Below, piece after piece: positions 5,635 through 9,276 of a DNA stretch of 9,276 nucleotides. This DNA is from Rhizobiaceae bacterium (GTDB taxonomy: Bacteria; Pseudomonadota; Alphaproteobacteria; Rhizobiales; Rhizobiaceae): positions 1-9,276 of the forward strand of contig JACMIV010000207.1 in the NCBI GenBank assembly GCA_014380965.1. Reading direction: 5' to 3'. Every line of letters starts with the position of its first letter. Position 1 is the first letter of the stretch. The position numbers and the translations under genes are program-made. The notes beneath the pieces were generated by a model that worked only from the letters and a program-made list of their open reading frames with translations, made no database searches and had not been told where the DNA came from.

Positions 5635-7164
5635 TCACGTCTCGCCAAGGCAAAGTATCGGTAGAACCGAGTCCTGGACCCGCTCCGTCGTGTCCGCCAC
5701 GCTTTCGGACTCGAGCGTCGCGTCCGCCGTGACGAAGTCGATGCCGTTGGCTTCGAGAAAACCGATCGCGGCATCCGGCCGGATGGCAAAGTTGATGGAC
5801 TGGGGAATGTCGCCCGTCGCATCCGCCACGGCGACTGCGTTTAGCTTTGCCGTGACGACGCCGACCACCCGCCCGGCGAGATCGACCAGCGGGCCGCCCG
5901 AATTGCCGGGCTGGATCGGCGCGGAAATCTGCAGGTAGCGCGGATCGTTCATGAGACCCAGCAGCGACGAGACGTTGCCGCGCGTCACGTTCAGGCTGTC
6001 GGCGAGGATCGAGCGGAGGGGATAGCCGAGAGCGAGCACGTCTTCGCCGAGGCGCGGGACGCCGACCGCCATGGCAAGCGGCGCGCCGAGGGCGCCCGAG
6101 ACATGGACGAGGGCAAGGTCGTTGTCCGCGTCGAGCACCACCGCGTCGGCCGGCCCGTGATCGCCGACGAGCACCGTCTGGCAAGCCCCGGCGACGTGCG
6201 CGTTCGTCAACACCCAACCGTCGCTGGAGACGACGAAGCCGGATCCTGAGGACTGCGTCTCGTCCGCCCCGCTTTGCTCGTGGCCCGCAGCCGGTGGCGA
6301 GCGCTCGGCATGAATGCCCGCTTCGAGCAGCGACCGACCGCCGATGTCCGAACCAAGGCCAAGACTACGTTGTACGGTCGCGGAAGCGCTGCCCGGTGAC
6401 GTACCCTTTTGCTGTTCGCCTGCAACAAGCAATCCCGCCGGATCGAGGGCGTAAGGGTCGAAGAGGTTCGCCATCACCGTTGCGACCGGGGCCATGGCTC
6501 CGGCGGCAGCGTCCGCATAGGAAACGGAAAACCCGCGAACGTCGGCCCCCTTTGCGGAGAAGCGCATGAGGTAGATGCGTTGGCTCTCGCGGCCGGCAAT
6601 CGTGAAGAAGTCGCCGTCGAAACTTTCGGCCGTGACGGTGCGTACGGCCGTCGAGCGCCTCAGCATCTCGTAGAGTTCGCCGAATGGGCGCTTGCCGTCG
6701 AGCATTCGGATCGTCTCGATCTCGATCTCGCCGTCCGACGAACGCCAGACACGGCCAAGTTCGGTCGCAACGCCCTCCGCCACCAGCGCCAGCGGAAGAC
6801 CGATTTTCACGCCCGTGCTGACGTCGTCGACAAGCTGGAAGCCGGCCGCGCTTTCAGCCCGATCGCTTTCGCGGATCAGGAGTTCGAGCATGTGCTCGTC
6901 GATGATTCCGGAGGCCTCCATGCCGTGCCGCGCTTGAAAATCTCGGATGGCCCTGAGGCCGGATGACTCGATCCGTCCGTCGAAGGATCCGCGGTAGTCG
7001 CCGACCCAGGCGAGGCGCATTTGCATGCCGATCCTAAACTCGACGTCGGTGCCCTCATTGTAGGCCGCCGACAAAGAGCTGACTTCGCGCGTGGAAGCTT
7101 CCATCGCCGCCGACGATGTCGCCAAATACAGCACGGCCAGCATAGCTCCTGCCGCACGGCGCAT
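5635..7164 (-). CDS. Secreted trypsin-like serine protease with peptidoglycan-binding-like domain
   Basis: A 509-aa exported protein. Residues 1-23 form a signal peptide (basic MRR, hydrophobic core, SSAA-MEA cleavage region). About 43-98 resembles a peptidoglycan-binding domain (PG_binding_1: YRGSFDGRIESSGLRAIRDF followed by a GIIDEHMLELL-type helix). About 108-240 is an uncharacterised periplasmic module (FQLVDDVSTGVKIGLP; DGDFFTIAGRESQRIYLMRF; RGFSVSY). After a Gly/Ser linker, 305-475 is an S1/HtrA-like protease with a complete triad: H323 in LTNAHV, D349 in DADNDLALVHV and S422 in GNSGGPL. No PDZ domain follows; only about 35 C-terminal residues remain. Two cysteines (C328, C505) could form a disulfide. 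GGAG lies 6 nt before the ATG at 7164. It sits 123 bp downstream of rmuC on the same strand. It probably acts at the cell wall on periplasmic proteins; substrate and regulation are unknown. The family call is firm, the exact role inferred. Confidence 0.88.
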   Translation of the reverse strand: MRRAAGAMLAVLYLATSSAAMEASTREVSSLSAAYNEGTDVEFRIGMQMRLAWVGDYRGSFDGRIESSGLRAIRDFQARHGMEASGIIDEHMLELLIRESDRAESAAGFQLVDDVSTGVKIGLPLALVAEGVATELGRVWRSSDGEIEIETIRMLDGKRPFGELYEMLRRSTAVRTVTAESFDGDFFTIAGRESQRIYLMRFSAKGADVRGFSVSYADAAAGAMAPVATVMANLFDPYALDPAGLLVAGEQQKGTSPGSASATVQRSLGLGSDIGGRSLLEAGIHAERSPPAAGHEQSGADETQSSGSGFVVSSDGWVLTNAHVAGACQTVLVGDHGPADAVVLDADNDLALVHVSGALGAPLAMAVGVPRLGEDVLALGYPLRSILADSLNVTRGNVSSLLGLMNDPRYLQISAPIQPGNSGGPLVDLAGRVVGVVTAKLNAVAVADATGDIPQSINFAIRPDAAIGFLEANGIDFVTADATLESESVADTTERVQDSVLPILCLGET

Positions 7165-7287
7165 GAAGCTCTCCGATGAAGAGTGTTAATTTGGTAAGAG
7201 AACGACGCAGGCAGGCATTTCGATCCAGCTCGCCTTACATGTTTACAACGATTTCGTGACTCTCGCAAAGACGAGATGGCCGCAGCG

Positions 7288-8487
7288 TTAAGGTCCCGCC
7301 AAGCCCTTTCGCGCAAAGTCCGAGACACGATCGACCTCATCATTCCGCGCCTGCCCAAGGGGTAGCTGTTCCGACTCACCCAGATCGACCGCTTCGATCT
7401 TCTCGCCCCGGCGCATGATCTTCTCCGCGGAAACGAGAATTTGATCGATATCCCGTCCGCTTTGCGTGAAATGCGTCTTCAGCGCCGCCACGCGCGCGTC
7501 GAGCCGCACGACGTCTTCGACGAGGAGCCTCACTTCCTTCTGCACGAGGGAGGCCTCCTGTCGCATGCGCACGTCGCGCAGGATCGCCTGCACCACCTGG
7601 ATGGAGAGCATCAGGAGCGAGGGCGAGACGATGACGACGCGCGCCCGGTTCGCCTTTTGGATGATGTCCTCGAATCTTTCGTATAGGTCGGCGAAGATCG
7701 ATTCGGACGGCACGAACAGGAAAGCGGTGTCCTGCGTCTCTCCCGGCAGGAGGTATTTCTCCGCAATCGCCTTCACGTGGGCATCCATGTCGCGCCGCAG
7801 GCGCTGTGCGGCGAAGAGGCGATGCGCCTCGTCCTCCGCCCCGTGGAGGGCATTCCAGGCTTCGAGCGGAAACTTGGCGTCGATCGCAAGCGCTGGCGCG
7901 CCGTTCGGCATGACGATCAGGCAGTCCGGCCGCTTGCCGTTCGACAGCGTCGCCTGGAAGGAATAGGCGCCCGCCGGCAGCCCATCCGCCACGATCGCCT
8001 CCATCCGGCCCTGCCCGAAAGCGCCGCGTGTCTGCTTGTTCGAGAGAATGTCCTGAAGGCGCACGACTTCGCCCGCGAGATCGGACATGCGCCCCTGAGC
8101 CCGGTCGATGATGGCGAGCCGCTCGGACAGCGCCGAGAGGCTGTCCTTGGTCTCCTTCGTCGTGTCGAGGATCGACTGGCCGACTTTGTTCGTCATGCCA
8201 TCCAGCCGCTCGGCGAGCATGCGCGTCATGTCCGACTGCCGGGATCCGAATATCTCGGCCATCGTCTGCATACGGCCCGTGATCTCGGCCTGCGCGCCGA
8301 GAATGGCGTCGAGCCGCTCGCGCGCCTCCGCTTCGCGCCGGTTGCGCGAGCCGGCGAGCCGGACGATCAGCCAAAGGGCAAGCACCAGCGCGAACGTGCC
8401 GAGCAATCCCGCACCGATGCCGATTTGCATCCCGCCGATCGTCAGAAGTGGTCGTCCGAAAAAGGCGAGGATCGAGCTTGCGTCCAT
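7288..8487 (-). CDS. rmuC: DNA recombination protein RmuC
   Basis: A 399-aa RmuC-family protein. In E. coli, RmuC limits recombination-associated inversions at short inverted repeats, and the family core is thought to adopt a PD-(D/E)xK nuclease-like fold. Here residues about 20-44 form one N-terminal membrane segment (GIGAGLLGTFALVLALWLIV), followed by a long alpha-helical, coiled-coil-like stretch (48-150). The RmuC core then includes GQGRMEAI (158-165), RPDCLIVMPNG (186-196) and AIDAKFPLEAW (201-211), in which D188, D203 and K205 would be the nuclease-like residues; later come FVPSES (258-263) and IVSPSLLM (286-293). The ATG at 8487 is the first after an in-frame TAG about 12 nt upstream, though its ribosome-binding site is weak; Met20 is an alternative but would cut before the membrane segment. 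It is divergent from def across 109 bp. Confidence 0.95.
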   Translation of the reverse strand: MDASSILAFFGRPLLTIGGMQIGIGAGLLGTFALVLALWLIVRLAGSRNRREAEARERLDAILGAQAEITGRMQTMAEIFGSRQSDMTRMLAERLDGMTNKVGQSILDTTKETKDSLSALSERLAIIDRAQGRMSDLAGEVVRLQDILSNKQTRGAFGQGRMEAIVADGLPAGAYSFQATLSNGKRPDCLIVMPNGAPALAIDAKFPLEAWNALHGAEDEAHRLFAAQRLRRDMDAHVKAIAEKYLLPGETQDTAFLFVPSESIFADLYERFEDIIQKANRARVVIVSPSLLMLSIQVVQAILRDVRMRQEASLVQKEVRLLVEDVVRLDARVAALKTHFTQSGRDIDQILVSAEKIMRRGEKIEAVDLGESEQLPLGQARNDEVDRVSDFARKGLAGP

Positions 8488-8544
8488 GACCCGAAGCTAA
8501 AGCGAAGTCCTTAAGAAATCCAGATCAAACCATGAACAAAACAC

Positions 8545-8581
8545 CCTGTCATCACCGGTGATTGACCGCCGCGCCGACAGG
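8545..8581. promoter_or_regulatory. Nested inverted repeats in the rmuC-def divergent region
   Basis: A perfect 12-bp palindrome, ATCACCGGTGAT, occupies 8551-8562. It is embedded in a second inverted repeat, CCTGTC (8545-8550) with GACAGG (8576-8581). The outer repeat ends 15 bp before the def ATG, just upstream of its ribosome-binding region. It could be an operator for a dimeric regulator acting on either divergent gene, or a hairpin in the def leader. No known binding consensus is recognised. Confidence 0.4.
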
Positions 8582-8596
8582 CTTTACGGGACGGAC

Positions 8597-9109
8597 ATGA
8601 CGATCAAGCCCCTCATCATCCTGCCCGATCCCCTTTTGCGACAGGCTTCTCGTCCCGTGGAGACGGTCGATGCCGCCGTGCGCAAGCTCGCCGACGACAT
8701 GCTGGAAACCATGTACGACGCACCCGGAATCGGGCTTGCCGCCATCCAGGTCGGCGAGCCGTTACGGATGCTGACGATCGACCTCTCGGGCGAGGACGAC
8801 GAGAAGGCTCCGCGCGTCTTCCTCAATCCGGAGGTCGTCGCGACCTCCGACGCGCTGTCCGTCTACGAGGAGGGCTGCCTGTCCATTCCGGACTATTACG
8901 CCGAGGTCGAGCGCCCGGATGCGATCACGCTGCGCTATCTCGGGCTCGACGGCGAGATGCACGAAGAGGCCGCGACAGGTCTGCTCGCGACCTGCCTCCA
9001 GCACGAGATCGACCACCTCAACGGCATCCTCTTCATCGACCACATCTCAAAGCTGAAACGGGACATGGTCGTGAAGCGGTTCACCAAGATCGCGCGCAAG
9101 AGCGGCTAG
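8597..9109 (+). CDS. def: Peptide deformylase
   Basis: A 170-aa metalloenzyme that removes the N-formyl group from nascent proteins at the ribosome. The three family motifs are intact: [10 protein letters not shown] (44-53), EGCLSIP (92-98, metal ligand C94) and QHEIDH (135-140, metal ligands H136 and H140, catalytic E137). The ATG at 8597 is chosen because the conserved start ([15 protein letters not shown]) begins there; upstream in-frame codons lack a standard start and a ribosome-binding site. The ribosome-binding site itself is weak (GGGA 5-6 nt before the ATG). fmt follows after 28 bp, so the two are almost certainly one operon coupling removal and addition of formyl groups. It is divergent from rmuC. 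Confidence 0.97.
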   Translation: MTIKPLIILPDPLLRQASRPVETVDAAVRKLADDMLETMYDAPGIGLAAIQVGEPLRMLTIDLSGEDDEKAPRVFLNPEVVATSDALSVYEEGCLSIPDYYAEVERPDAITLRYLGLDGEMHEEAATGLLATCLQHEIDHLNGILFIDHISKLKRDMVVKRFTKIARKSG

Positions 9110-9137
9110 AACCGGCGACGGCCGCGGAGAGAAAGCC

Positions 9138-9276
9138 ATGGCGCTCACGCTTGTCTTCATGGGAACGCCGGCCTTCTCGGTGCCGACGCTGGAGGCGCTC
9201 GTCTCCGCCGGCCACCGGATCGCCGCCGTCTACACGCAGCCGCCACGCGCCGCCGGACGCCGGGGTCTCGACCTCA
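9138..9276 (+). CDS. fmt: Methionyl-tRNA formyltransferase (3' partial)
   Basis: Only the first 46 codons are in the window; the gene runs off the right edge. The enzyme formylates initiator Met-tRNA using 10-formyltetrahydrofolate. The visible N-terminus carries the family signature [12 protein letters not shown] (7-18), [19 protein letters not shown] (25-43) and the start of the conserved following segment (LDL). A good ribosome-binding site, GGAGAG, lies about 6-8 nt before the ATG at 9138. It lies 28 bp downstream of def on the same strand, the common def-fmt arrangement. Confidence 0.95.
   Translation, partial: MALTLVFMGTPAFSVPTLEALVSAGHRIAAVYTQPPRAAGRRGLDL

Noticed and set aside
7225..7290. 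Possible terminator after rmuC and TGTAA-type repeats before the protease gene
   Set aside because: The hairpin has only 5 bp with no T-run, and the TGTAA repeats match no operator I can name with confidence.

Overview
The window looks like a chromosomal core-gene neighbourhood of a high-GC alphaproteobacterium, most likely of the order Hyphomicrobiales (Rhizobiales). This rests on the near-consensus rhizobial character of ArgB, the HAD pyrimidine 5'-nucleotidase, DapD, RmuC, Def and Fmt, and on finding argB, the HAD gene and dapD close together, as I recall from related genomes. The exact genus cannot be read from the sequence; a member of the Aurantimonadaceae or a relative is only a guess.

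Layout, left to right: argB (+, 5' end outside the window; arginine synthesis). Next come two accessory genes on the minus strand: a 164-aa secreted Ser/Asn repeat protein, then, downstream of it, a 238-aa protein of unknown function. A strong hairpin lies between these two. A roughly 310-bp non-coding stretch follows, holding the repeat gene's promoter and leader, and then a HAD-family pyrimidine 5'-nucleotidase (+). Next are a small hydrophilic protein and a LOG-family Rossmann protein (both -), with LOG divergent from dapD (+; lysine/peptidoglycan branch). A secreted trypsin-like protease with a peptidoglycan-binding-like domain (-) and rmuC (-) come next, and rmuC is divergent from def-fmt (+), which runs off the right edge (fmt is 3' truncated).

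Most genes are housekeeping: amino-acid synthesis (argB, dapD), nucleotide handling (HAD, possibly LOG), genome maintenance (rmuC) and formyl-methionine metabolism (def, fmt). No mobile element, CRISPR array, tRNA or rRNA is visible.

The most unusual part is the accessory segment at about 865-2290. The repeat protein has a 99-residue tail that is a perfect tetrad repeat, with Asn at the first position of all 24 tetrads. The tetrads form eight 12-residue (36-bp) units with a basic residue every third tetrad in the first five units. Upstream is a sequence close to the alphaproteobacterial general-stress (EcfG) promoter consensus. The neighbouring 238-aa protein resembles, from memory, an uncharacterised family also found in tailed phages. 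Whether these two genes form a system is not shown by the sequence.
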